A stretch of 64,000 nt of DNA, from contig NZ_FNBL01000001.1 of the NCBI RefSeq assembly GCF_900102315.1, positions 1 through 64,000 on the forward strand, given 5' to 3'. Under the pieces are notes generated by a model. It searched no databases. It was not told where the DNA came from and saw nothing but the letters and a program-made list of their open reading frames with translations. Below, piece after piece: positions 17,603 through 27,786 of the stretch; the first letter of the stretch is position 1; each line of letters begins with the position of its first letter. This stretch comes from Celeribacter baekdonensis (lineage in GTDB: Bacteria > Pseudomonadota > Alphaproteobacteria > Rhodobacterales > Rhodobacteraceae). Made by a program: the position numbers and the translations under genes.

Positions 17603-17716
17603 ATGAGAAAAGCAGCCCTCATCCTCCTCACCCTCGCGCTCGCCTCCTGTGGCACTGTTGCCGGCGTGGGCGAAGACATCACCGGCGCCTCGCGCACGGT
17701 TCAGGGGTGGTTCTAA
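17603..17716 (+). CDS. Entericidin-like small lipoprotein (first)
   Basis: A 37-residue lipoprotein. Residues 1-15 form a signal sequence with the lipobox LALASC, followed by GTVAGVGEDITGASRTV, the entericidin A/B-type core. GGGAAG lies at a suitable distance upstream. In enterobacteria the entericidin pair acts as an antidote and a lytic lipoprotein. Here the gene stands three bases before a second tiny lipoprotein gene, so the pair is probably cotranscribed. Which, if either, is toxic cannot be told. Confidence 0.75.
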   Translation: MRKAALILLTLALASCGTVAGVGEDITGASRTVQGWF

Positions 17717-17719
17717 GCG

Positions 17720-17845
17720 GTGCTTTTGAAAGGCACCGTGCTTATCCTGTGTCTGAGTTTGGCTCTGTCCGGCTGTACCGTGGCGCGCGTGGGGGCGAAA
17801 GCCACCAAAGGCGTGGTCAAAACCACCTCTAAGGTCGTGTTCTGA
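17720..17845 (+). CDS. Entericidin-like small lipoprotein (second)
   Basis: A 41-residue reading frame starting with GTG three bases after the previous stop codon. It has a hydrophobic signal and the lipobox LALSGC, then a basic, Val-rich mature part (TVARVGAKATKGVVKTTSKV). The lipobox in a second consecutive tiny gene is strong evidence that it is real. It resembles the second member of entericidin-type pairs more loosely than the first gene does. Confidence 0.65.
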   Translation: MLLKGTVLILCLSLALSGCTVARVGAKATKGVVKTTSKVVF

Positions 17846-17850
17846 GCCGC

Positions 17851-18531
17851 TTACGCCAGTGATGTGACCCACAGGATCGTCGCATCTTCCGGGCTGACCG
17901 AGATCACATTATGCCCCATCGACGCGTCATAATAGGCGCTGTCGCCCCGGCGCATTTCGACCGGCTCATAGAATTCAGTGATCAATTTGATCACCCCGGT
18001 GAGCACGTAAAGAAACTCTTCGCCATCATGGCGCACCCAGCCATCGAACTCTTCGAAATCCCGCGCCCGGATCGTGGCGCGATAGGGCAGCATGGATTTT
18101 TTGGTCAGCGCCGTCGCCAACATTTCATGCTCATAGGTCGCCGTCGGATGCGCCACCCCTTCGCCCGATTTCGTCACCGCCATGCGGCCGGAAATCTGCG
18201 CCTTTTGTGGCGGGGTGAACAGTTGCGGCACCGAAATCTCAAGCCCCACTGCGAGTTTTTTGAGCGCATCATAGGTGGGTGACATCTGACCGTTTTCGAT
18301 CTTGGACAGGGTGGACCGCGCCAGACCGGCCTGCCCCGCCGCCTGTTCCAACGTCCAGCCCCGCGCCTTGCGCAGATCGCGCACGCGCAGGCCCAAATCC
18401 AAAGGCCGCGCCTCATCGGGTGCGCCTTCGCCACTTTCGCGGGCCAATCGGATCAGGCTTGGGGTGCGTGTGTCCGGGTCTGAGTCCGGGGCGGTGTTCG
18501 GGTTGGTGTCTGGTGTCGGTGTGTCGCTCAT
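17851..18531 (-). CDS. XRE-family regulator with cupin domain
   Basis: A 226-residue regulator. A Thr/Pro/Asp-rich leader of about 45 residues precedes a helix-turn-helix (about 48-105; WTLEQAAGQAGLARSTLSKI) and a C-terminal cupin (about 150-226; GDSAYYDASMGHNVISVSPE). Same architecture as the regulator at 1242-1850 but a different paralogue. Convergent with the lipoprotein pair (6 bp apart). Neither neighbour gives a clear target. A minus-strand terminator hairpin lies only 25 bp upstream of the start codon, which may attenuate its expression. Ligand unknown. Confidence 0.8.
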   Translation of the reverse strand: MSDTPTPDTNPNTAPDSDPDTRTPSLIRLARESGEGAPDEARPLDLGLRVRDLRKARGWTLEQAAGQAGLARSTLSKIENGQMSPTYDALKKLAVGLEISVPQLFTPPQKAQISGRMAVTKSGEGVAHPTATYEHEMLATALTKKSMLPYRATIRARDFEEFDGWVRHDGEEFLYVLTGVIKLITEFYEPVEMRRGDSAYYDASMGHNVISVSPEDATILWVTSLA

Positions 18532-18555
18532 GCCGTCTTGTAGCGCCTGTGAGAC

Positions 18556-18600
18556 AAAAAAGAAAACCCCCGGATGCTGTTGCACGCATCTTCGGGGGTT
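18556..18600 (-). terminator. Rho-independent terminator before the XRE-cupin gene
   Basis: Minus-strand stem AACCCCCG..GATGC paired with GCATC..CGGGGGTT, then TTTTCTTTTTTG. It follows the small membrane gene at 18674-18910 by about 75 bp and is only 25 bp before the start of the next gene on the same strand, so it could terminate the first or attenuate the second. Confidence 0.75.
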
Positions 18601-18673
18601 CTTGGGACGGGCGGTAGCTTGGGGGAACTGCTCGTGAGGTTTCCGCCGACCCTAAACGTGATGACCTTCGGCG

Positions 18674-18910
18674 TTAGTCGCCAATCGGCAATTCGCCGGT
18701 CAAGAATTCGATCTGGCTCAACCCGTCCGATTGAACCTGCGCCACCAATGTGTCCAGCGCCCCAGCGGCAATCGCCAAAGCCGCCAAAAGACCCAACGCA
18801 AGCGTCGCAACAGGCATCCTCATGCGACGACGAAAAGACAGTGTTTCAAAAGACCCATTGGGGCCGCGTCCCTGAAAGGTGCTGAACTGCTTGCCGGAGA
18901 TATACGCCAT
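18674..18910 (-). CDS. Small single-pass membrane protein, unknown function
   Basis: A 78-residue protein. A polar, basic N-terminal third (residues 1-32, with FRRRMRM) is followed by one membrane helix (about 33-54, PVATLALGLLAALAIAAGAL) and an acidic tail ending LTGELPIGD. The positive-inside rule puts the N-terminus in the cytoplasm. It has its own terminator (18556-18600). Family not recognised; reality is supported by the clean membrane segment and terminator. Confidence 0.55.
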   Translation of the reverse strand: MAYISGKQFSTFQGRGPNGSFETLSFRRRMRMPVATLALGLLAALAIAAGALDTLVAQVQSDGLSQIEFLTGELPIGD

Positions 18911-19240
18911 GATGATGAACCTTGTTGAACACTAAAAAATCAGTCGTTGCAGTGAGTTAACCATGAGTCGCGCGCCGCGTCACGCGCGCCAATCGGTAAC
19001 ATCTCCACCCCTGACAGCCATAATTTTCATCAGAACGCATCAAGAACAAATCAGGAATTCGCGCAGTTTGCAAAGTTGCAAACCCGCCCTGAACACAAGA
19101 TATAGGTCAATGAGAACATCCACCGGACTGGAAAATGTGAGCCATCGGAATATTTTCCTTTTCTCACCCCTCCCGCCTCGGAGCGTCATGGGCTATGTAC
19201 GCCAGACCAAATTGACGCCTCAGCCCTTCGGAGTCCGCCC
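18911..19240. other. Intergenic region without a recognised gene
   Basis: This gap of 330 bp holds no convincing coding frame. Base composition is lower in GC than the neighbours. It must contain divergent promoters for the small membrane gene and the DsbA-like gene. Confidence 0.5.
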
Positions 19241-19942
19241 ATGATCTCGCCTGTGATCCCGCTTGATATTTTCCACGACCCGATCTGCCCTTGGTGCGCC
19301 ATCGGCAAAGCCCGGCTTGACCGCGCCTTAGAGGCCCGCCCCGATCACCCTTTCGCGCTGCAATGGCATCCGTTTCAATTGAACCCGACGATGCCAAAGG
19401 GCGGCATGGAGCGGCAGGCCTATTTGAATGCGAAATTCGGCGGCGCGGAGCGGGCGCGCAAAGCCTACCTGCCGATCATCGAGGTGATGCTAAAGGAAAT
19501 GCCAAAGGTCGATCTTTTGGCGATCAAGACCACACCCAACACCTTGGACGCGCATCGGCTGATCCATTGGGCCGGGATCGAGGGCCGTCAAACGCCGATG
19601 GTCTCCGCCCTCTATCGCGCCTATTTTCAGGAAGGTCGCGACATTGGTGATGTGGAGACGCTGGTCGCGCTGGCCGAACGCGTTGAAATGGATGGCGCGG
19701 CCGTGCGTCGCCTTTTGCTCTCGGACGCCGATGTCGAAGACATCCAAACCCGCGACACCCACGCGCGTGAGCGTGGCGTCAACGCCGTGCCGCTTTATAT
19801 CGTCGCCAATCAACATGCCGTCGAAGGCGCGCAACCGCCCGAGCTTTGGATGCGGGTGAACGACGAATTGACTGCCCAGATCGCCGCAGACGATCAGAAT
19901 GCAGACGATCAGGATGATGACCCGTCACAGGCCTTGGTATGA
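19241..19942 (+). CDS. DsbA-family (FrnE-like) oxidoreductase
   Basis: A 233-residue thioredoxin-fold protein with an inserted helical domain. The N-terminus reads PLDIFHDPICPWCAIGKARL, with the CPWC active site at about residues 14-17; GVNAVPLYIV later carries the cis-Pro. No signal peptide is present, so it is cytoplasmic, as in the FrnE / polyketide-associated DsbA group. The C-terminus ADDQNADDQDDDPSQ comes from a 15 bp tandem duplication (19886-19915). It overlaps the next gene by four bases. Substrate unknown. Confidence 0.85.
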   Translation: MISPVIPLDIFHDPICPWCAIGKARLDRALEARPDHPFALQWHPFQLNPTMPKGGMERQAYLNAKFGGAERARKAYLPIIEVMLKEMPKVDLLAIKTTPNTLDAHRLIHWAGIEGRQTPMVSALYRAYFQEGRDIGDVETLVALAERVEMDGAAVRRLLLSDADVEDIQTRDTHARERGVNAVPLYIVANQHAVEGAQPPELWMRVNDELTAQIAADDQNADDQDDDPSQALV

Positions 19943-20475
19943 TCCCATCCGGGCTTTGGATCGGACTGTTTGGTGCCCTCGGCTGGATCACGATCCTGAC
20001 CCATGCCGTGATATTTCCTGCGGCTCGAATTTGGCCACCAAAGCACCGCGCCGGATCCGTGGCCGAAGCGGTCACCATGATTTGGTCTTGGGGGCTGACC
20101 ATCTGCATTTATGTCGGACTGGTGCGATTGGGCGCAGAGGACGGCAATGTGTTGGACCTGCCAAACCCGCTACGCTGGATCGGCGGCGGCGCCTTGGCGC
20201 TGATCGGCTCAGCGTTGCACAGTTGGGGCACGGCGGCGTTGGGCCTCAAAGCCACCTGCGGCTTTTGCCCGGACGCCGCACCCTGCGACACAGGCCCATA
20301 TCGCCACATCCGCCATCCGCAATACCTTGGCCAAGGCCTGTCCTTTCTTGGACTGGCGCTGATCTCTGGCGGAGATCGCGTCTGGATCGTCGCCTGCTTG
20401 GGCTGTTTGGCGCTCCTCTTCGCTGCAAACCGAGAGTCTGCGCATCTACGCACAGCCCCTCAAGCAGTCGGCTGA
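19939..20475 (+). CDS. Membrane methyltransferase, ICMT/PEMT-like
   Basis: A 178-residue integral membrane protein with about four to five hydrophobic segments and the signature GPYRHIRHPQYLGQ near the C-terminus, the SAM-binding motif of isoprenylcysteine carboxyl methyltransferase and phospholipid methyltransferase families. A CGFCPDAAPC stretch just before it contributes two cysteines in CxxC spacing plus one more. It starts inside the DsbA-like gene (ATGA overlap), so the two are cotranscribed. Bacterial members methylate unknown lipids or small molecules. Confidence 0.75.
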   Translation: MIPSGLWIGLFGALGWITILTHAVIFPAARIWPPKHRAGSVAEAVTMIWSWGLTICIYVGLVRLGAEDGNVLDLPNPLRWIGGGALALIGSALHSWGTAALGLKATCGFCPDAAPCDTGPYRHIRHPQYLGQGLSFLGLALISGGDRVWIVACLGCLALLFAANRESAHLRTAPQAVG

Positions 20476-20534
20476 CTGGTCAAATCAAGGCCCACCTCAT
20501 AAGGTGCCGCGACCTTTATTGACAGGATGCCTCC

Positions 20535-21734
20535 ATGCCTCGCCGTTTGCCGCAACTCGAATTCACGGCTCTTTTGGCTCTGCTGTTTGCCATTGTTGCC
20601 TTCTCCATTGATGCCATGCTGCCGGGCCTGCCCGAAATCGCTGCTGACCTGTCCCCCAGCGACCCAAACCGGGCGCAGCTGGTGCTTGCGGCCTTTGTCT
20701 TTGGCATGGGGTTTGGCACTTTGGTCAGCGGGCCGATCTCCGATCATTTCGGACGCAAGCCTTTGATCCTGTTTGGCCTTTTGCTCTACGCTCTGGGCGC
20801 GATCTTTGCCGGGCTGTCGCATTCCATGGAGATGATGCTTGTTGGGCGCGTCCTTCAGGGCTTTGGCGCCGCCTTCCCGCGCACCGTCGGTGTGGCCATG
20901 GTGCGCGATCTCTATGAAGGGCGTGATATGGCCAAAATCATCTCCTTCGTGATGACGATTTTCATGCTGGCCCCAGCCGTCGCCCCCTCTGTCGGCGCTT
21001 TGATCATTGGCAGCTTTGGCTGGCACGGGATTTTCGCGTCTTTCGTGCTTTTGGCCGTGATCAGCGCCCTGTGGTTTGGTCTGCGCCAAAGCGAAACCCT
21101 TGCCCCGGAAAATCATCGCAAACTCAATCCGCGCGATCTGATACAGGGCGTCCGTCATGTGCTTGGCATCTACAATGTCCGGCTTTACATCCTGATCCTG
21201 ACCCTTGGATTTGCTCAGATGTTTTCCATCCTCTCCTCGGTCCAACAGATTTATGACCAGAGTTTCGATCTTGGTGCCAGCTTCCCCTATTGGTTCGGGG
21301 GCACCGCCATCCTCAGCGCCGCCGGGGCCGTCATCAACGGCAATTTGGTCACCCGTTTGGGCATGCATGTCATGATCCGACTGGGCTACCGCATTGCCGT
21401 CACCGCCTCGCTCATCGCTCTGATCTTGAACCTGACGGGCGTTGCGGATGCGTCCTCCTTTGGCTTTGCCGTGTTCTTTGTCTGGACCGTGGCGATGTTC
21501 TTTATCAACGCCTTTACCTTTGGCAATTTGAATGCTCTGGCCATGGTGCCTTTGGGCCGCATGGCGGGCATGGGCAATTCGGTGATCGGCGCGCTGTTCA
21601 CCATGGGCTCCGTGGTGATTGCTGTGCCGGTTGGCCTGATGTTCAATGGCACCCCGCTGCCGGTGATGGTCGCGGGATTGCTTTGTTCTGGACTGGCCCT
21701 GGCGCTGTTCCGTCTGGAGCGAAAAGAGGCCTAA
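20535..21734 (+). CDS. Bcr/CflA-type multidrug efflux MFS transporter
   Basis: A 399-residue drug:proton antiporter with 12 predicted membrane helices. The hallmarks are FSIDAMLPGLPEIAADL in helix 1 (the D1/DHA1 Bcr motif), GMGFGTLVSGPISDHFGRKP (motif A, about residues 56-75) and RVLQGFGAAFPRTVGVAMVR (motif B). Start at 20535; the ATG eight bases earlier is in another frame. Convergent with mfd with only five bases between stop codons. Substrate not predictable. Confidence 0.9.
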   Translation: MPRRLPQLEFTALLALLFAIVAFSIDAMLPGLPEIAADLSPSDPNRAQLVLAAFVFGMGFGTLVSGPISDHFGRKPLILFGLLLYALGAIFAGLSHSMEMMLVGRVLQGFGAAFPRTVGVAMVRDLYEGRDMAKIISFVMTIFMLAPAVAPSVGALIIGSFGWHGIFASFVLLAVISALWFGLRQSETLAPENHRKLNPRDLIQGVRHVLGIYNVRLYILILTLGFAQMFSILSSVQQIYDQSFDLGASFPYWFGGTAILSAAGAVINGNLVTRLGMHVMIRLGYRIAVTASLIALILNLTGVADASSFGFAVFFVWTVAMFFINAFTFGNLNALAMVPLGRMAGMGNSVIGALFTMGSVVIAVPVGLMFNGTPLPVMVAGLLCSGLALALFRLERKEA

Positions 21735-21739
21735 CCTTT

Positions 21740-24700
21740 TTATTTTTTAGGGGTTTGCGTGGCAGACTTCGCGTGATTGGCAAGGTCTTGGGCGATGGAA
21801 AACGCGCCCTTGATCTTGTCTGACTCCCGCGTCCAATCGCGCCGCACGATGATCTTGTTGTCCTTGACCTTGGCGTGGCCCTTTTGCGCCTGAATGAAAT
21901 CGACAAGCCCGACCGGATTGGCGAATTTGTCATTGTGGAACTGGATCGTGGCACCTTTTGGTCCGCCGTCCAGTCGCGCAATCCCGGCGGCGCGGCATTT
22001 CTCTTTGATCCGAACAACGAGTAATAAGGTGTTGACCTCTTTCGGCAATTTGCCAAACCGGTCGATCAGTTCGGCGGCAAAACCTTCAAGCTCCACCTTG
22101 GTGTGCAGACCGGACAGGCGGCGATACAGCCCCAAACGCACATCAAGATCGGGCACGTAAGTCTCTGGAATCAAAACAGGAACGCCCAAGTTGATCTGCG
22201 GGGCCCATTGCCCGTCATCATCCAAAGTGATCGCCTCTTGCCCGGATTTGATCTTGGCAATCGCCTCTTCCAACATGGATTGGTAGAGTTCAAAGCCGAC
22301 CTCTTTGACATGGCCGGACTGTTCCTCACCCACAAGATTACCTGCGCCTCGGATGTCAAGGTCTTGAGATGCAAGGGTAAATCCGGCCCCCAGCATATCA
22401 AGAGACCCGAGCACCCGCAGCCGTTTTTGCGCCTGCGGCGTCAAAGGCGCGCGCGGTTTGGTGGTCAGATAGGCGTAAGCGCGGGTTTTGGCGCGACCGA
22501 CCCGGCCCCGAATTTGGTAAAGCTGCGCCAGCCCAAACATATCGGCACGGTGAATGATCATCGTGTTGGCGGTCGGAATGTCGATGCCGCTTTCGACAAT
22601 GGTCGTCGCCAAAAGCACATCATATTTGCCGTCATAAAACGCGTTCATCCGATCATCCAACTCGCCTGCGGCCATCTGGCCATGGGCGACGACATGGGTG
22701 ACCTCGGGCACTTGGTCTTTCAAAAACGCCTCGATCTCAGGAATGTCTTTCACGCGCGGCACAACGAAAAAGCTTTGCCCGCCACGATAATGTTCGCGCA
22801 GCAAGGCCTCGCGCACCGTCACCGTATCGAATTCTGAGACATAGGTGCGGATTGAAAGGCGATCGACCGGCGGCGTGCCGATGATCGACAAATCACGCAC
22901 CCCGGTCATCGACATTTGCAGCGTGCGCGGGATCGGCGTGGCCGAAAGTGTCAGTACGTGAATGTCGGATTTGAGCGATTTCAACCGCTCTTTATGGGTC
23001 ACGCCAAAGCGCTGTTCTTCGTCAACAATCAACAGTCCAAGGTTTTGAAACCGCACGTTTTTCGCCAAAAGCGCATGGGTGCCAACGACAATGTCGATCT
23101 CGCCTGAGGCCAACCCGTCGCGCGTCGCGGCCATGTCTTTTTGGCTGACAAAGCGCGACATGGGGCGCACATTGACCGGCAAGCCCCGGAACCGTTCGGC
23201 GAAGGAGCGGAAATGTTGCCGCGCCAAAAGCGTGGTCGGTGCGATCACCGCCACCTGCGCGCCAGACAGGGCCGCGACAAAGGCCGCGCGCATCGCCACT
23301 TCGGTTTTGCCAAACCCCACATCGCCGCAAACCAGACGGTCCATCGGCCGTCCGGCTTCGAAATCCTCCAACACGTCTTCGATGGCTTTGAGCTGATCCT
23401 CGGTTTCCGAATAGGGGAAGCGGGCGCAAAACGCCTCCCACATGTCTTGCGGCGGGATCATGATCGGGGCTTTGCGGATATGACGTTCGGCGGCAATGCG
23501 GATCAGCTTTTCGGCGATCTCGCGAATGCGGTCTTTCATCCGCGCCTTTTTCGCCTGCCACGCGCCGCCGCCAAGCTTGTCCAACAGGCCTTCGTCATGG
23601 CCATATCGGCTTAAAAGTTCAATGTTTTCAACGGGGAGGTAAAGCCGATCCCCGCCTGCATATTCGAGCAAAAGACATTCATGCGCCGCGCCTAAGGCGG
23701 TGACCACCTCAAGCCCACGGAAAATCCCGACGCCATGATCGACATGGACGATCAAATCGCCCGCACTGAGCGACGAATGTTCGGTGAGAAAATTTTCAGC
23801 CCGCTTTTTACGCCCCGGACGGCGCACCAAACGGTCGCCCAACACGTCTTGCTCGGAGATCACCGTGACCGACTGGCCCTCGCCGGTCGGGGCCTCGAAC
23901 CCTTCTTCGAGCGCCCAGACCGACAAGAACACCCGACCCAGACTCTGGCCCTGACCGTCGGGCACATCGCGCCAATCGTCGATCTCGATGAGCCCGGTCA
24001 TGTCCTGGTCTTCAAGCAGGGTTTTCAACCGATCCCGTGCGCCCTCCGACCAAGAGGCAAGCACCACCGCCCCCTGTTTGCGTCGTTTCTCAACATGATC
24101 CGCCAACTCTTCGAAAAGATTGACGTTTTCCATTTGGCGTTCGGGCGAAAAATTGCGCCCAACACGCCCGCCCGCGTCCAACACACCGGGACCCGACGCC
24201 TGCGGCAGCGGGTGAAAATGGATCACCCGCCGGCCTGCAATCGCCGCTTCCCAAGCCGCATCGTCCAGATACAAAAGTGCTGGCGGACAAGGTTTATAGA
24301 CGCTGTCCATCCGACCCTTGGCCGTGAGCGCCTCGCGCCGGGCATCATATTGATCGGCAATCGAGGCCCAACGCGAAAGACGCGCCGCAGTCGATTGATC
24401 ATCCAGGGAAATGGACGCATCCGGCATATAGTCGAACAGAGTGTCAAGCCGGGCGTGGAAATACGGCAACCAATGCTCAAGACCCGCGTGTTTCTTACCC
24501 GCCGAGACCGCCTCGTAGAGCGGATCATCGGTGCCCGCCGCGCCAAATTCAACGCGGTAATTTTGCCGGAACCGGGTGATGGACGCCTCGTCCAAGATGA
24601 CCTCGGAGACCGGGGTAAAGGTGATCTCTTCCAAGCTGTCGATGGTCTTTTGGCTGGCCGGATCAAAACGGCGCAGCCCGTCCAATTCATCGCCAAAGAA

Positions 24701-25231
24701 ATCAAGCCGCACCGGCAGCCCTTGGCCCGGAGGAAAGACATCAATGATGCCGCCCCGGATCGCATAATCGCCATGTTCGACCACGGTCGGCGCCTGGGTA
24801 AAGCCCATGCGCACGAAAAAGCCGCGCAGTTCCGCCTCGTTGACGCGCTGGCCTTTGCGCATGACAAACGCCGCTTGCGCCAGCGTGTCGCGGGTTGGCA
24901 CGCGCTGGGTGGCGGCGGAGAGCGTGGTCAAAAGCACGAACCGTTTCGGCATCGCATCATGCGCCAGCGCGGCCAACGTCGCCATGCGCGCGGCGGCGAC
25001 ATCGGAATTGGGCGACATCCGATCATAGGGCAAACAATCCCAGGCCGGAAAGTCGATCACCGGCAGATCGGGCGCGAAAAACCGCAAAGCGGCGCGCAGG
25101 GCGGCGAGGCGTTTGTCATCGCGCGCGACATGGATCACCGGACCGTTTGAACGGCTGACCTCGCGGGCGAGGAGAAAGGCGTCAAACCCCTCAGGAGCGC
25201 CCCCAAGGGTGAGATGGGTGGATGGTTTCAT
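21740..25231 (-). CDS. mfd: Transcription-repair coupling factor
   Basis: A 1163-residue DNA translocase that removes stalled RNA polymerase and recruits UvrA. In order: UvrB-like N-terminal modules ([15 protein letters not shown], then [20 protein letters not shown]), an RNA polymerase-interacting CarD-like domain ([20 protein letters not shown]), the helicase core with Walker [24 protein letters not shown] and [14 protein letters not shown], the TRG-containing [15 protein letters not shown] block, and the C-terminal UvrA-binding D7 domain. An upstream TTG directly after the previous gene's stop is possible; I use the ATG at 25231. Confidence 0.97.
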   Translation of the reverse strand: MKPSTHLTLGGAPEGFDAFLLAREVSRSNGPVIHVARDDKRLAALRAALRFFAPDLPVIDFPAWDCLPYDRMSPNSDVAAARMATLAALAHDAMPKRFVLLTTLSAATQRVPTRDTLAQAAFVMRKGQRVNEAELRGFFVRMGFTQAPTVVEHGDYAIRGGIIDVFPPGQGLPVRLDFFGDELDGLRRFDPASQKTIDSLEEITFTPVSEVILDEASITRFRQNYRVEFGAAGTDDPLYEAVSAGKKHAGLEHWLPYFHARLDTLFDYMPDASISLDDQSTAARLSRWASIADQYDARREALTAKGRMDSVYKPCPPALLYLDDAAWEAAIAGRRVIHFHPLPQASGPGVLDAGGRVGRNFSPERQMENVNLFEELADHVEKRRKQGAVVLASWSEGARDRLKTLLEDQDMTGLIEIDDWRDVPDGQGQSLGRVFLSVWALEEGFEAPTGEGQSVTVISEQDVLGDRLVRRPGRKKRAENFLTEHSSLSAGDLIVHVDHGVGIFRGLEVVTALGAAHECLLLEYAGGDRLYLPVENIELLSRYGHDEGLLDKLGGGAWQAKKARMKDRIREIAEKLIRIAAERHIRKAPIMIPPQDMWEAFCARFPYSETEDQLKAIEDVLEDFEAGRPMDRLVCGDVGFGKTEVAMRAAFVAALSGAQVAVIAPTTLLARQHFRSFAERFRGLPVNVRPMSRFVSQKDMAATRDGLASGEIDIVVGTHALLAKNVRFQNLGLLIVDEEQRFGVTHKERLKSLKSDIHVLTLSATPIPRTLQMSMTGVRDLSIIGTPPVDRLSIRTYVSEFDTVTVREALLREHYRGGQSFFVVPRVKDIPEIEAFLKDQVPEVTHVVAHGQMAAGELDDRMNAFYDGKYDVLLATTIVESGIDIPTANTMIIHRADMFGLAQLYQIRGRVGRAKTRAYAYLTTKPRAPLTPQAQKRLRVLGSLDMLGAGFTLASQDLDIRGAGNLVGEEQSGHVKEVGFELYQSMLEEAIAKIKSGQEAITLDDDGQWAPQINLGVPVLIPETYVPDLDVRLGLYRRLSGLHTKVELEGFAAELIDRFGKLPKEVNTLLLVVRIKEKCRAAGIARLDGGPKGATIQFHNDKFANPVGLVDFIQAQKGHAKVKDNKIIVRRDWTRESDKIKGAFSIAQDLANHAKSATQTPKK

Positions 25232-25237
25232 CGCCAA

Positions 25238-25765
25238 TCAGCCTCCCAGCGGACCCGTGACGATGTTTTGGTACATGCCCCACATCGCCGTGACAAAGAT
25301 CGACACCATGCCGATGAGTTGAACCAAAAACCGATGACGGCGCAGCACAGAGATCAGCGCCTCGCCTTTCGGTGCATGGGTTGTGATATTATGCGCGGTG
25401 CGGATATTGAGCGCGCCGACAAACGTCATCGGAAACAGCATCAGAAACACCGCCTGAGAAAACTCAACCCCATAGAAAAACCCGGTCACGCCCAAAAGCG
25501 TGATCACCGTGGCCGCCAGCGCGGTGAGCAACAGACCGGAGACTTCGGCAATGTTCAAAAGTCGTCCGGTGTTGATCCGCACCATGTCTTCAAGATCCTG
25601 CATCCGATCACCGCCCTGCCGCTTGGCCTTGAGCGCCAAATCAAATGGCACGCCCAAGACAAAATGCGAGGCGGTGGACCACAGGATCGCCAAGCCGATC
25701 CAATACCACATATTCGAGAAGGACCGCGTGTCGAGCACTTCGAAAAGGGTTGCGTAAATATCCAA
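25238..25765 (-). CDS. Membrane protein often named 'component of SufBCD complex'
   Basis: A 175-residue inner-membrane protein with about four helices (for example WYWIGLAILWSTASHFVLGV, and near the end LIGMVSIFVTAMWGMYQNIV). I recall Rhodobacteraceae homologues carrying the product name 'component of SufBCD complex' beside mfd, but nothing in this sequence supports an Fe-S role. The frame opens with TTG at 25765 (gives LDIYATLFEVLDTRSFSN, a conserved-looking N-terminus); the first ATG is 18 codons in and would cut the first helix, so TTG is preferred. Its stop codon TGA directly abuts a TTG of the mfd frame. Confidence 0.65.
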   Translation of the reverse strand: MDIYATLFEVLDTRSFSNMWYWIGLAILWSTASHFVLGVPFDLALKAKRQGGDRMQDLEDMVRINTGRLLNIAEVSGLLLTALAATVITLLGVTGFFYGVEFSQAVFLMLFPMTFVGALNIRTAHNITTHAPKGEALISVLRRHRFLVQLIGMVSIFVTAMWGMYQNIVTGPLGG

Positions 25766-25915
25766 GGCTCTGCTCTTTTCTTATGGTTTGGTCTTTTGGG
25801 GGCATGGTGCCGCCCCAAAAGAGACGACCTATCCGTCTTCTAACGCCTCTGTGCCGGGATGCAACGTCAGCCTGTGCACAGATTAGTGCCCCCACGCGGC
25901 AATTCCTACCCTTGA

Positions 25916-26971
<1,056 letters not shown>

Positions 26972-27128
26972 GGGGCGCTCAAGAGGCAAAGCATGGGCGA
27001 AACCCGCCAAAACGCGGGCCTTTGGGTTTTCGCGGGATGACAGGACAAGGGTTTTCGTCATATACTCGCGCAAAATCAATGGGCCAAAGGCCTGTAGCAC
27101 CGTAAAGAGCAGTATAAGGGCATTCACA

Positions 27129-27686
27129 ATGAACAGACTTCAACGCCGGAGCTTTATGATCGGATTGGGCAGCGCGGGTCTTTTGGCCGCGTGTGACAAT
27201 TCGATGCGCTCGAACGGCTCCGCCACCATTGACGCGCGGGTCGATGCCACGCTGAACCATCTGTATTCCAACTACCCCGGCACCACGGCGCTGCGGGACA
27301 AATCCGTCGGCATGTTGGTCATGCCCTTGATCACCAAGGCGGGCTTTGGTGTGGGCGGGTCTTATGGCCGTGGTGCGTTGCGGGTTGGCGGCGTGTCGGT
27401 GGATTACTATTCCTCGACACAGGCGACCTTTGGCCTGCAAATCGGTGCACAGCAATACGCCCATGTCTTGTTCTTCATGACCAATGAGGCGCTCAGTTCC
27501 TTCCGCAATTCTGCGGGCTGGTCTGCGGGCGCGGATATGGAATATGCCATCTCCAACCGCGGCGAAAACATCACCGCTGAAACGCTGACCTCGCTGTCGC
27601 CGGTGATCGCCGTGGTCTTTGGTCAGGCGGGTCTGATCGCGGGTGCCACTGTTGAAGGCACAAAATACACGCGGATCATCCCGTAA
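27129..27686 (+). CDS. SYLF-domain lipoprotein (YSC84-related)
   Basis: A 185-residue lipoprotein. A twin-Arg-containing N-terminus (MNRLQRRSFMIGLGSAG) leads to the lipobox LLAAC at about residue 22. The mature part is a SYLF (Ysc84) domain with SVGMLVMPLITKAGFGVGGS, YGRGALRVGG and VDYYSSTQATFGLQIGAQ, a lipid-binding fold. In bacteria its role is unclear; envelope association is indicated by the lipobox. Followed by a strong bidirectional terminator. Confidence 0.85.
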   Translation: MNRLQRRSFMIGLGSAGLLAACDNSMRSNGSATIDARVDATLNHLYSNYPGTTALRDKSVGMLVMPLITKAGFGVGGSYGRGALRVGGVSVDYYSSTQATFGLQIGAQQYAHVLFFMTNEALSSFRNSAGWSAGADMEYAISNRGENITAETLTSLSPVIAVVFGQAGLIAGATVEGTKYTRIIP

Positions 27687-27710
27687 GCCTTTTCAATATC
27701 GAAGACATAC

Positions 27711-27742
27711 AAAACGCGGGCCTGATTGGACCCGCGTTTTTT
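27711..27742. terminator. Bidirectional terminator after the SYLF gene
   Basis: AAAACGCGGG pairs with CCCGCGTTTTTT around a CCTGATTGGA loop; A- and T-runs flank it, so it serves both the SYLF gene and the convergent Ppx/GppA gene. Confidence 0.88.
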
Positions 27743-27786
27743 GTGAGTATTTATATCACGGTAAAGACAATCCGATCTCAGCCGCT

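Noticed and set aside
23735-25150. Plus-strand frame of 471 codons opposite mfd
   Set aside because: mfd is complete on the other strand; no motif in this frame.
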